From: Takakia lepidozioides
Lineage: Eukaryota; Streptophyta; Takakiopsida; Takakiales; Takakiaceae
DNA length: 64,000 nucleotides
NCBI GenBank assembly: GCA_030704615.1
Contig: CM060731.1
Location: 3,658,001 to 3,722,000, forward strand
Direction: 5' to 3'
Both the position numbers and the translations under genes were made by a program. This document shows, in pieces, positions 53,177 through 63,765 of the stretch (position 1 is its first letter; each line of letters opens with the position of its first letter). The notes under the pieces were generated by a model that had not been told where the DNA came from, made no database searches, and saw nothing but the letters and a program-made list of their open reading frames with translations.

Positions 53177-55710
53177 ATGGTCGGGCTGAGTCATCCACCA
53201 TCTTTTGAATCAGGCATCCCCACCAGGACCACTTCTTTTGAGAGAAGAGCAACAGAGGGAGTCCACGTACACGATTCTGGCACTTGTGGGGTTGTGAGGA
53301 CACTTTGTAAGACGGGACGACTGAAGGATGCACTGCACATTTTGAACCAAAAGGGCATTTCGACAGACTCCGGTACGCTTGTCTGTCTCTTGCAGGAGTG
53401 CATCAACATAAAAGGCTTAGCAGAGGGAAAGCATGTGCATGGCCACATGATCCAAAGTGAATTGAAGCCAAACATCCTTCTACTCAACACCCTTGTCAAC
53501 ATGTATGCCAAGTGCGGTAGTGTGGCGGATGCACGGCAAGTGTTTGACAAAATGCCTGAACGAGATGTTTTTACATGGACTACCATGATGGCAGGTTACG
53601 TGAGCAATGGGTGTAGCAGGGAGGCGTTGGAGATCTATGGGCAAATGAGACGGGAATGGGTGGTGCCCAACAGGGTGACGTTCATTTGTGCTCTCAAGGC
53701 ATGTGCCAGATTAGGAACCCTGGAAAAGGGCAAAGAGATCCATGCTGACATCATCAAAGCTGGAATAATGCCATATATTAATTTGGATAATGCTCTTATT
53801 AACATGTATGCGAAATGTGGGAGCATGGAGGATGCATGTCAAGTGTTCTGCAACATGGCTGAACGAGATGTAGTCTCATGGAATGCAATAATCACAGGAT
53901 ATGCCCAGCATTGTGGTGGCAAAGAGGCATTTGAGATGTATGAGAAAATGATACGGGAAGGGGTGAGGCCCGATAAGGTGACGTTCATCTGCGTTCTCAA
54001 TGCATGTGCCAGCCCGGCAGCCCTGGAAAAGGGCAAAGAGGTGCATGCTGATATAATGAAAGCTGGAATTGCTCCCGATATCATTTTGGAGACTGCCCTC
54101 ATCGACATGTATGCCAAATGTGGTAACATAAAGGGTGCACGTCAAGTGTTTGACAGTATGGTTCACCGTGATGTGGTCTCATGGAGCGCAATAATCGGAG
54201 GATATGCTCAGTGTGGGTGTGGTAAGGAGGCTGATGCCCAACAAGGTGGCATTCATTTGCATTCTCGATGCGTGTGATGCCCAACAAGGTGGCATTCATT
54301 TGCATTCTCGATGCGTGTGCGAGACTGGCAGCCCTGGATAAGGGCAAAGAGGTCCATGCTGACATGATCAAAGCTGAAATTGTCCCAGATATCTTTCTGG
54401 AGACTGCTTTTGTTGACATGTATGCCAGATGCGGGAGCATGAAGGATGCGCATCAAGTGTTTGACAATATGGCTCACCGAGATGTGGTCTCATGGAGTGC
54501 AATCATTGCAGGATATGCTAAGCATGAGTGTGGTAGGGAGGCTTTTGAGCTCTATGAGCAAATGATACAGGAGGGGCTGACACCTGACGAGGTCACATTC
54601 ATATGTGTTCTTGATGCGTGTGCCAGCCTTGCAGCCCTGGAAAAGGGCAAAGTGGTCCACACTGACATCATCAAAGCTGGAATTGTGTCGTATATTAATT
54701 TGGAGAACGCCCTTGTCAACATGTATGCTAAATGCGGAAGTGTTAATGATGCACGTCAAGTGTTCGACAATATGTCTAAACGAGATGCTGTCTCATGGAC
54801 TGTGATGATCGCAGGATATTCTCAGCATGGATGTGGTTGGGAAGCCCTGCAACTATTTGAACAAATGCAACAGGAAGGCCTAAAGCCGGATGGTATCACC
54901 TTTGTATCTGTTCTCTCTGCATGTAGCCATGTGGGTCTAGTGGATGAAGGCCATCACTATTTTGACTCAATGAGTCGAGACCATGGGCTCACTGCTACAT
55001 TGGAGCATTTTGGCTGCATGGTGGACCTTCTTGGCCGTGCAGGGCGATTGGATGAGGCTGAGGACTTTATAAACAAAATGGTAATCGAACCAGGTGTTCA
55101 GGTGTGGATGGCCTTGCTTGCTGCCTCTAGAATTTGTGGCAATGTGGAGGTAGCAGAACGTGCGGCAAAGAGAGTTGTCAACTGTGATCCAATGGATGCT
55201 GCAGCTTATGTGCTCCTATCCAACATCTATGCTGCAGCTGGCAGGTGGGAAGATCAAGTAAAGGTGAGAAAAATGATGGAGGACAGAGGTGTCAAAAAGG
55301 AGCCAGGGCGGAGCTCGATAGAGGTTGACAACCAGGTGCATACATTCGTTGTAGAGGACAACTTGCATCCTCAAATTGAAGAAATCCATGGTGAGCTGAA
55401 AAGATTGTCTGTGGAGATGAAGGCGGCTGGGTATGTGCCTGACACACGCTTTGTGTTACATGATGTGGTGGAGGAGCAGAAGGAAATATCTCTTTGCCAC
55501 CACAGTGAGAAGCTTGCAATTGCTTTTGGGCTCATCAGCATCCCCCCTGGGATGCCTATCCGCATAATAAAGAACCTTCGGGTTTGTGGTGATTGCCACA
55601 CGGCCACCAAGTTCATCTCTAAAATTGTTGGGAGATCCGTGATCGTACGAGATTCCAGTCGGTTTCACCACTTCGTAAACGGCGTTTGTTCTTGTGGAGA
55701 TTACTGGTAA
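53177..55710 (+). pseudogene. PPR locus d: PLS-class PPR-DYW gene broken by a 43-bp tandem duplication
   Basis: Two frames form one gene: 53177-54277 (MVGLSHPPSFESG; VRTLCKTGRLKDALHILNQK; repeats such as [20 protein letters not shown]) and 54268-55710 ([21 protein letters not shown] region; [39 protein letters not shown]). At 54231-54316 the block GATGCCCAACAAGGTGGCAT...GATGCGTGT (43 bases) stands twice. The bases expected between GAGGCT and this block (about 36, encoding FEIYEQMIREG-like sequence) are gone. The net change shifts the frame, and the first frame ends in GIHLHSRCV. Everything else, including all DYW ligands, is intact, so either inactivation is very recent or the site is an assembly error. 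The GCAG acceptor one base before the ATG is kept. Confidence 0.85.
54231..54316. repeat. Perfect 43-bp tandem duplication in a PPR repeat
   Basis: The two abutting copies are identical. The period is not a multiple of three and causes the frameshift in PPR locus d. Confidence 0.93.
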
Positions 55711-56307
55711 TCATTGATCAAACAGCAGAATGCATTAAAGAAAGGATCCCTCGTCTCAAACTTGAGGTCACTTCCCCTTGGCTACTTCCTCTTTTCAATT
55801 GTGCGTCAGTTGCTCTCAGACATGATAGGGTCTCAAGGCCGTCCCATCTATTGTCTATCGATCATTCATCCATTGCTTTGGCTTCAGCCTCTGTGGGAAC
55901 AGAGAACAGTCCCAAGCTGCTGCACAAACAGAAAGGTAGGTTGTTGTTGCAACAACTCTGGTGAAGGTAATTTAGTTCTTTCTGAGAGCTCAACCCTGAC
56001 CCCGCACCAAAACGTGACTGTCTTTTCTTCAGAAGACCTGATGATGGAAAAAAGTGTTTGGGGGAGATATGACATATATGTATACACTAGAAGTTTTCCT
56101 GTATGTACAATATTAAAAGGGGTGAACTCATGCTAGAAATTTCGTGTTCATTGGATTCCCAAGCGCATCATGGCGAGAGGAGTGATGATTGATCCCCGAT
56201 GGATGGAAGTTGTTCGGCTGCCTCAATGCTGGCTGGGGTGGCCAAGGAAGCCACCAGTTGTCAGATTTGATGAAAGAATAGTCCAGCATTGCAAGAATCA
56301 ATTGCTG
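55711..56307. other. 3' flank of PPR locus d
   Basis: Probable 3' UTR and intergenic sequence. No coding frame is supported. Confidence 0.35.
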
Positions 56308-56450
56308 ATCAAGTACTCCTCACTGGAACATACCACACCCGCCCAAGTACTCCTCATTGGGGCATACCACACCCGTCGAGGTAGCATGATTTGACCCCCT
56401 AATCATCTGGGTGGCACTCAGTGCACTATCCAACTGAGCTACCGACTGTT
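56308..56450 (-). mobile_element. tRNA-like / SINE-like sequence with duplicated tail
   Basis: On the minus strand GGTAGCTCAGTTGGATAGTG has a perfect A box, and GGTCAAATCATGC about 45 bases later resembles a B box. The D and anticodon stems do not pair well, so it is not a working tRNA. Downstream on the minus strand a 34-base unit is tandemly duplicated (AAGTACTCCTCA...CATACCACACCCG at 56311-56380, plus view). Confidence 0.5.
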
Positions 56451-57304
56451 GGTGCATTCGTTGGGTGGTAGGTGTGGGGATGGTGACGCTATTGTATGTG
56501 CTTCTCATGGCCCACGCGAAAGGGAATATATGTAGAGCAATTTCATTGACGAGGGATTCTTTTGAAGGTCCAAAAATAAGACATGGAGGGTCGGACGAAT
56601 GGGATGGCATAGAAAGGGGTGTGGGTAGGGGTAATTTGGCTTGTGAGGTGTCAAGTAAAGCTTGAATGAAGGAATGGAGAAAGAAGTCTTTTTTCGTGCT
56701 CACGTTGTGCACACGCCGTTTGTGCTCACGCACTACCAACCCCCCCGGATTAGGCAATGGTTGAGGCTCCGGTGTGGAGTGAGGCCAAAAAGACTCGTTA
56801 TTCTACGCGTTCAACACACACTCATCTTGCTCTTGAAATTTCTGCCTACAATCCAAAACCCGCGGTTTAGACAAAACAAACAAAATAAAAAAACCCGCAG
56901 TTTAGATATGAAATTCAGGGGAAAAAATAAAATAAAAATAAAAAACAGTTTTCAACTACCATTTTAGAATCATTGTAGTTTGTTGTATGGTAATTTAGAT
57001 ATCTGCTTCACTGCTTGCTCTACTTTTGCAAATATTGTACTATGTTGCAACTTTTTGTAACCCCTTAAACTGTTTAGATTTGTATTTGGACAGAAAACCT
57101 AACTGTCGGCAGGACCATCTACTATTTAGTATAAATGTCAATAAATAAGTCTCTTATAATGAATTCCCGTATCAGAATATATATGTAAAAACAAAATGTA
57201 ATCATATATGTGTAATCTTTTTATAAATTTTCAAGGGTGTCCACTCCCTTTTTCAGATATATATATATATAATCAAATATTCATATACTACTTGTAATCT
57301 GTTG
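56451..57304. other. Intergenic region, AT-rich to the right
   Basis: No supported gene. A short TA run lies near 57258-57272. Confidence 0.35.
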
Positions 57305-58130
57305 ATTTTATTTTATTTTATTTTAAAGGGAACAGGGACAGAGGCCCCGGTAGAGCTTTATTAAAGATTATTGGTGGGGGAAAAAATTAAGACCCCTGAT
57401 ACGCCGTAAGGCACACACAGCGTAAGTCAGTGAATAAAGAACCAACCCCTGCATGAGGGCGGACCATGAACATGCACAAGGAACATTAGCATACTAGGTA
57501 AGCACAATCGTGACTTCCTTAATGGGACCACTGCTAAGACCATAAAGATGACCCTAATAAGGGCGCTGACTTGGCCCGATCAGTTGGTCATCTGTAGAGA
57601 GGCCGAGAGGCTTTTGAAGCATTTTTGATATGCTTCCAATTTATTTCGCGATCGAACTCAGGAGATGTCGTGAAGTGGGGTCCAGACGTCTCGCCAGCTT
57701 CTGGGGGGCAGCTCTGCCCAGATGCAGGAGTCAACGGAGGCAGTTTCACAGATGAGACCATAGCTTCCCCAGGAGTCCCTAAATGCCGCATGGATTTCTG
57801 TTGCATTCTGCGAGTTTCGCTCGACGTCTGCAACCATTTTTGACCATGCTTTCCTGGACTCAATACTGAGATAGTAGAAGATTTTGAATAGAACAGAGGA
57901 GATAAGTGGAGGTAACCCTAGAGAATGTTTTTGCACATCGTGATTTCCATAGATGCCAAAGGGTAGAGCTTCTAAGAGACTCAAAGATGTCACAGCTGAA
58001 TGACTTATGTTTGGAAGCAGGGTTGTAGTTTAGGAGAATGTCAGTAGTGGATAGGGTTGCAATGTTCCAATGACGGTAGAAGGTTTTCACGAATGCCCTG
58101 TCCAGCTTGAAGGCTTAGAATTTCGCAAGC
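57305..58130 (-). mobile_element. 5'-truncated LINE (L1-like) remnant
   Basis: The minus strand holds coding remnants in shifted frames near the end of a LINE polyprotein: KTFYRHWNIATLSTTDILLN, STLWHLWKSRCAKTFSR and KAWSKMVADVERN. The pattern of a WHLWKxRC core after a zinc-finger-type region is usual for plant L1 elements. Then follow a 3' UTR with ACCGGGGCCTCTGTCCCTGT and CTTTAATAAAGC-type sequence and an AAAATAAAATAAAATAAAA tail at 57305. The upstream RT and endonuclease are missing. Confidence 0.6.
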
Positions 58131-58224
58131 GATACTCTCCCAGTACACCAATTAGACTACTAACAAATACACCAATTTACATCATGAGCTGATAAAAACC
58201 TGTTGTATGAGCCAATGGAGGGCC

Positions 58225-58719
58225 CTAGCTGTTTGTCCCCGTGTTCCAAATCGGAAAGGAATCAAATGTGCCATCAATGATTGCACCACAGTATATCACA
58301 AGGTTCCCATCATCCTGCATCACGATTTCAATTGTGTTAAATAAAAGCTGATCGCAGTTATGAGAATGTTGTGTGTTAGAGGCCCACACATAGTTATTCG
58401 ACCCATCGTAGATCACCAAGTTTGCATCCAGCTGCATAACGACATAGCACTTCATACTTCTTCCAGCGCTGCCAGAGTCCCAAATCCCTTGGTGACCTGC
58501 ACCTTTGGTTGTGTCATACAACACTAAATTGCAGTCTTGTTGCATTACGAGGTTGTAGCGCAAATTCTTGCTTATCAGAGAAGATCCAGTTTGGATATAA
58601 TTCGGAGCCAAAAAGCTAGACTGGCCGTTCATGTCATCAGCTCGCACAAAGACTGGAGCTGCTAAGAATGTCAGCATTAGAGGAACAAAACACGCTCTCG
58701 CGATATCCAGGGCGCCCAT
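58225..58719 (-). CDS. GNA-type (bulb-type) mannose-binding lectin, secreted
   Basis: A 164-residue protein from the ATG at 58719. Residues 1-28 (MGALDIARACFVPLMLTFLA) form a signal peptide, probably cut after a VRA-like site. The mature part has three copies of the mannose-binding motif QxDxNxVxY: QQDCNLVLYD, QLDANLVIYD and QDDGNLVIYC, all with the key Gln, Asp, Asn, Val and Tyr. One domain of about 110 residues is the standard GNA size. It begins FLAPNYIQTGSSLISKNLRY, close to the SxLxxGxxLxxG opening of the family. Such lectins bind mannose glycans and are linked to storage or defence in plants (family knowledge). No kinase domain follows. It is intronless and stands alone between a LINE remnant and AT-rich DNA. 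Confidence 0.9.
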   Translation of the reverse strand: MGALDIARACFVPLMLTFLAAPVFVRADDMNGQSSFLAPNYIQTGSSLISKNLRYNLVMQQDCNLVLYDTTKGAGHQGIWDSGSAGRSMKCYVVMQLDANLVIYDGSNNYVWASNTQHSHNCDQLLFNTIEIVMQDDGNLVIYCGAIIDGTFDSFPIWNTGTNS

Positions 58720-58725
58720 GTCCAC

Positions 58726-60568
58726 AGCTATATTGCGTTTCCCTCACATGCAACAACTCTGCAACAAGAAATTGAAGAATTCTATAATTTGGGTGTGACA
58801 CTACAAAGTACTCGGCATGACCTGATCCTGTCCATTTTGAAGACTCCCCGAGCGGTTATGTGTGGGTCCTTGGATATTTAATCTAACAACTCTAAAACAA
58901 GTGGAGCCGAGGTGGTGAATGAGACACTGTCATCTTCACACAGCAAAACCACACATTCACTCTATTAATGTCAATATACAAAAAGCTAGTCTAACCCACT
59001 ATCTCAAAATGCATGTAATAAACAAAACAAAAATATGATGTCGTCTAGTACATAGTTTAAACTTTAGCTGTGGCGTGACAGCTAACATGAGAATTTGAGG
59101 AAAAGTGGCTTATGTATTCTTGGGAGAAAAGTCACTATTATTAGAGGAAAATTGGCTATACTACAAATTAAATTGGGGGATATTGTATGAGTGTATTCTT
59201 TCTCGTTTGCTCATTTTAGTAAATTATCAAGTGTGTCATATTTTGATTTGTTAGATCAATTTGTGTGTCAATTCTTGTTTATTCTGCGGTCGAGTAAGTA
59301 CTGGTTGAGTAGCTGGAAGGGTGAGATTGTTATAGGAGTTCACACATAGGTGATTATGCAACTGCGAAAGAAGCATGTCCATGTGGATCATGTAAATCGA
59401 TTGACTACCAAAATTGAGAGCGAAAACGATTGACGACTCTCTTTCGGCTGCGGATGTATGTATAAATTAAGGTGGAGGTGATAATTATTATGAATACGCT
59501 GATATCTACCTATATTTAATTCTATTTCTTCTGTTTGTACTCGGAGAAGCAAAAACGTTGATAGATTCAGAAAGTGATGTCTTATACTATGATTGGTGTA
59601 AGATCGTATAAATTGGGCAAACCCTGATTGTTACGTTGAGTTGACCATGTGTAGGAAGCTTGTAGTCATGTGGACGCCTATGTTTACCTAGACAAAAGGT
59701 ATTATTAATAGGTTTTTGGAGATCAGTTCTAGACTAGCGACCAGACAAACCGCGAAAATGTGCAGGCTCTCATCCCCCTCTCCGTCCCTTCCATAGATGT
59801 TATCTTAGCAAGAGGCCATAGCCACAGCGAACCACTGGACAAGCCTCGTAGCCTTTTCAAACTAAAAGGCGGACAAGAAGGTGTGAGCGAACAAAATCAA
59901 ACCTCTCTTTAGGTGTTTGCCCTGAGCCGAGCCGAAAAGGGGGCGGCGACTAATGCGCTGCCCTGCTGGGTCAAGCTCTCCCCAAGCTTTTCAGGCTACG
60001 CTTTCTTTTAAAAACTCAATATTTTTTCTTCTTTTTTTATATCTTCTTTTTGCTGGCCCTCCGGACCTTCCGACGCTCTGGGAGTCTCCAATGAAGACAT
60101 CCGGACATTTAGGATCTTTTGTTGAAAGTATCGGCCCGAGGACTTGTCTTCATAAAATTAACATATAACGTACGTTCGTCATCCACCCGCTATATAGATT
60201 ATGTCATGATTTTGTCATATCTAAAATATATCTTTTAAATTATAAAAATAAATAAAATAATTATATGTATTACTATTATTTATTTATTTATAATATCCTT
60301 CTATATGTATTATTTTTATAATGTTATAAATCCTTTGGGGTAACTGTGGAACGGTAGCATGAACGAAGGAAGAGAATGTAAAGTGCCCTTGATTAGCACA
60401 ACGACAAAAAAATTTGATTGTTTGCAATGAACATGAAACCCACCAACCCTCATTTGACCAAAGGTACCAGTTCCCACTATTTTATGCCTGCTTCTTGTAA
60501 TATTAACCCCTAAAATTAGATTTTTTTAATACTCCTTCATTTATGTACGTAATGTATATGGGGATCAT
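58726..60568. other. Lectin promoter and AT-rich intergenic DNA
   Basis: AT-rich from about 59000, and especially at 60180-60350. No supported gene. Confidence 0.4.
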
Positions 60569-61204
60569 TAACCCCTAATGGACGAGGCTGTTTTTGGTGG
60601 CCCACTCCAAAACAGCACATACCCTCACAGATGAGGGTATATCTCCCAGCTAACAAACATCCACAGGGATGAACCATATGAAAAGAAGGCTACCTACCTC
60701 ATGCACCTGCTGTAAAAATTCCAGCCCATTTTACCGTGTCATTAGGAAGATTATAACAAAATGGTAAGCCCTAAATCTGTAGTGTACTCCAATTTTAGAG
60801 GGAAGAATTTGTTTGACCAGGCTGTTGGTCCGAAAAAATATTTTTTCCTTGCAAGACCCCAACCACATTCCAATTCACAGGCACCTAAAGCATCTTTCCC
60901 CAAATTTGCAAAGCACAATTCCAAAATCTGCATAGGGTTGCTTTGTATGGGAAAACAGTGGGGTCAAAAAGCACCATTTACCTCAATTGACAGGTAATTC
61001 AGCCATAGGGGTCCAAATTGGCATTGGAACCACAATTCCAACGGTGGAATTGTTCCTTGAATGATTTCCTACTACCTCCAAAAAGAATTTCTGATTTCTA
61101 ACCAAAATGCAGGCAGAGATTTCAATTCCTACTTGAATCCCAGCTCAGGCGAAGTATTGCCTGAGCCGGTAGATAATTCCGGCCAAAAAAAGGGGCCACG
61201 TCAT
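60569..61204 (+). repeat. Unclassified ~640-bp dispersed repeat, copy 1
   Basis: It shares with copy 2 (62111-62762) the opening TTAACCCCT-n-GGACGAG, GATGAGGGTATATCTCCCA, GGAAGATTATAACAAAA, TTTGTATGGGAAAACAG, GAGCCGGT and the end TTCCGGCCAAAAAA...GGCCACGTCAT. It has no coding frame, no terminal inverted repeats and no tRNA-like head. Confidence 0.8.
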
Positions 61205-62110
61205 GAAAACCCATGAACACATGCGGGCTATTTTGTGTCTGCTCACTTTTTGTGGAGCCCCGCTGATACCCGTCGCCGGCAAATGCCGAGACCCAGCCCC
61301 ATCTGCCTACCACGTGGTAAAGTCAACCCTGCTGGAGGGTCCCAAACCCCTGATTTTTGGGTACCCCCACCCTTTCCAAAACATCCTGTCGGCTGTCCTA
61401 TAGGGTTTTTAGGGTGCCATCAACACAAGGGGGCGTAGAATTAAATTTCCTACATTTTTCATTCAAGGCTCGATTTCATCCGAGATCATCTCGATGATTT
61501 TCATCCATTTGAAATTTTCCGGCGACCCGATTCAGGTCGCCTCGTCCGTTAGGGATTAAAATACCCCTTTGGTGCACTGAGGGTGGCTAGTATAGGAGAG
61601 AATATTGAATCTCCTAGGAATAATGGACACAGTCATGGAGCCTTCATCAGAAAGAGCTCTCTTTGCAACACTTGCTTTGTAGATTGGACTGTCACGAAGG
61701 TCGTGTGGGATTTGGGAAATTGATTTGCAAATATATCATGCATCTGGAGATAGGTATTCATGATTCATGGCTTCACATTACAAAGGAGGCTGCTGCAGAG
61801 CAAGGTGGGACATGGAGCCATAGCAAAAAAGCGGAGAAAGCAGAAAAAGACCTCGTTTGGTTTTGTCCACTAGAGAGGAGTTGGGGTCTGCTACTACCAT
61901 AGCCCCAAATTTGTTGTGCCTTATAATTTGCTAAGGTGAAGAATATAGAGCGATGACAAAAGTATGTTGGGAGTGGGAACAAAGCCATGTTTGAAAGCGT
62001 GTAGTGGACAAGACCTGATTTTCAACCAATCCGAGAGCTTAGTTGTTTGTCCAATCGCTAGTCTGGAACTGCCTTGATTATAGGTATAATATGAGGTAAA
62101 TTCTATTCAT
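61205..62110. other. Intergenic region between two repeat copies
   Basis: Mixed sequence with no recognisable coding frame or element ends. Confidence 0.35.
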
Positions 62111-62762
62111 TTAACCCCTCAAGGACGAGCCTGTTTTTGGTGGGCCCCGTCCAAAACCAGACATACCCTCAGGGATGAGGGTATATCTCCCATTTGACAA
62201 ACGTTCCAGGGGATGAACCGTTCCAAAGTCATCCTACCTACTTTACTCACCTGCAGTAAAAATTTCAGGAGATTTGACCATCTAATTTGGAAGATTATAA
62301 CAAAAGTTCTAGGCTTTGTTTTTTTTGTTGGATATATTTTCAACATGAAAATTTGGTTTGACCAAGCAGATTGCCAACCTTTTTTATTTTTCATTGATAC
62401 AGACTACCCAGATTCAGATTATATGGCACCACCAGCAAAGCCTCCCAAAATTCCAGAGCCAAAATCCAGAAATGCATAATGGTTGCTTTGTATGGGAAAA
62501 CAGGGGGGTCAAAATGCCAATTTCTCTCATGGGATCCCCACATCCCCCCAAATGTGGGGCAATTTGTGAGGGAATCCAAATTCCTCCAGTCATGTTGTTG
62601 TTTATCTACCTACCGAGTACCCTGGAAAAAAAATTCCACATTCTAAGTTGTTTGCAGGCAAAGATTGCTAAAAAACCGAATCCCTACTTGAATCCTAGCT
62701 CCAGCCAAGAATTGCCGGAGCCGGTGGATATTTCCGGCCAAAAAATCCGGCCACGTCATCAC
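62111..62762 (+). repeat. Unclassified ~640-bp dispersed repeat, copy 2
   Basis: Same orientation and block order as copy 1 at 60569, diverged by many substitutions and small gaps. It is followed by C-rich DNA leading to the LTR at 62987. Confidence 0.8.
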
Positions 62763-62986
62763 AAACTAAGCAAGTCACGGGGGCCTCCACCCTGCGTTTC
62801 AGCGTTCTCCCTGCATGACCTACCAACGGCCAACCGCTTCCCACAGCCACACCAAGAAGCATACTCAAAACACAAACTATGAACTGAGGGGGACTTGAAC
62901 CCCCTGATCTGCCCATTGTGCAGACACACCCCCCCCCCCCAACCCAAAATGAAACACCCAAAACCCCCCACCCCCGCCACCATTAG

Positions 62987-63710
62987 TGTCGCGGCCCTTT
63001 GCCTTGAGGGCAGGGGTCGGGACACAAGAGGGCTGCCCCTGTGGTGGGGGCAGTGGCAACAATAGGTACGGGGGCTGAAGCACCCTTGAGTGCCCAAAGC
63101 ACTCAAGGAGGCGGAGGCGCTCACTAGGTGGAGCCCCGCACACCGGGTTGCGGTAGGGGGGGGGGGGGTTCCACGGGGTGTGGTAGCTTAGTGGATCTTA
63201 GTGGGGGTGGCATAGGACTCACCATGGACGGAGACCTTGTGGTGGGAGTCGTGGGGAGTCTTGGGACTCATCACGGTCCAATGGGGCCGTGGTGGGTGGG
63301 CCAAGACTCACCGCGACTCATCACCGGGAATCGAGGGTCTTCGTGGTGGTTCGCCATAAAATGACTGGGTTGTTTGTGAAACCCCCGCGGACAATCACAG
63401 AAGTATATATAGGGAGTAGTAACCCCGAGAACGGTGCAAGCCCGTTGGGACCAAAAACTAGTGAGTAAGCGTGCGAGCCGGAAAGCGACCAAGGTGTGGG
63501 GAGCTGTTTCGGACTGCCAACAACCAAAGGGAATTTCCACTAGGCCCAGAGTGAGCGAGGGTCTTGTGGAGGAGCAAAATAGGGACCGTTATGTCCCGGT
63601 GAGCAGCCGAAGCTCCGAGTTGGCCCGGCAGCCAGTTTGGGAGTTAGGCGCGCGCATCAAGCGAGTAACTATGACTTGAAGAGGAGCTTACCGAAGTGAG
63701 GTGCGTGACA
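62987..63710 (+). mobile_element. 5' LTR of an LTR retrotransposon (probably Ty3/gypsy)
   Basis: It starts TGTCGCGGCCC and ends GTGCGTGACA, giving TG...CA ends with TGTC/GACA inverted. The end lies two bases before a perfect primer binding site. A TATA box (TATATATAG) is at 63404-63412, so transcription should start near 63435. The length is about 724 bp. The superfamily is a guess from LTR style and the long untranslated start; pol lies beyond the window. Confidence 0.72.
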
Positions 63711-63712
63711 CT

Positions 63713-63724
63713 TGGTATCAGAGC
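63713..63724 (+). other. Primer binding site of the right-edge LTR element
   Basis: TGGTATCAGAGC, complementary to the 3' end of initiator methionine tRNA, lies just inside the LTR end. Confidence 0.9.
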
Positions 63725-63765
63725 TTAGAGTTCAGTACGCGATTGACCTTGAGATCGGCATCATC

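Noticed and set aside
53177-55710. Two separate PPR genes in locus d
   Set aside because: The two frames overlap at a perfect 43-bp duplication and together make one normal PPR-DYW protein, so they are one broken gene.
56380-56450. Functional tRNA gene on the minus strand
   Set aside because: The A box is perfect, but the D and anticodon stems do not pair and the B box is degenerate.
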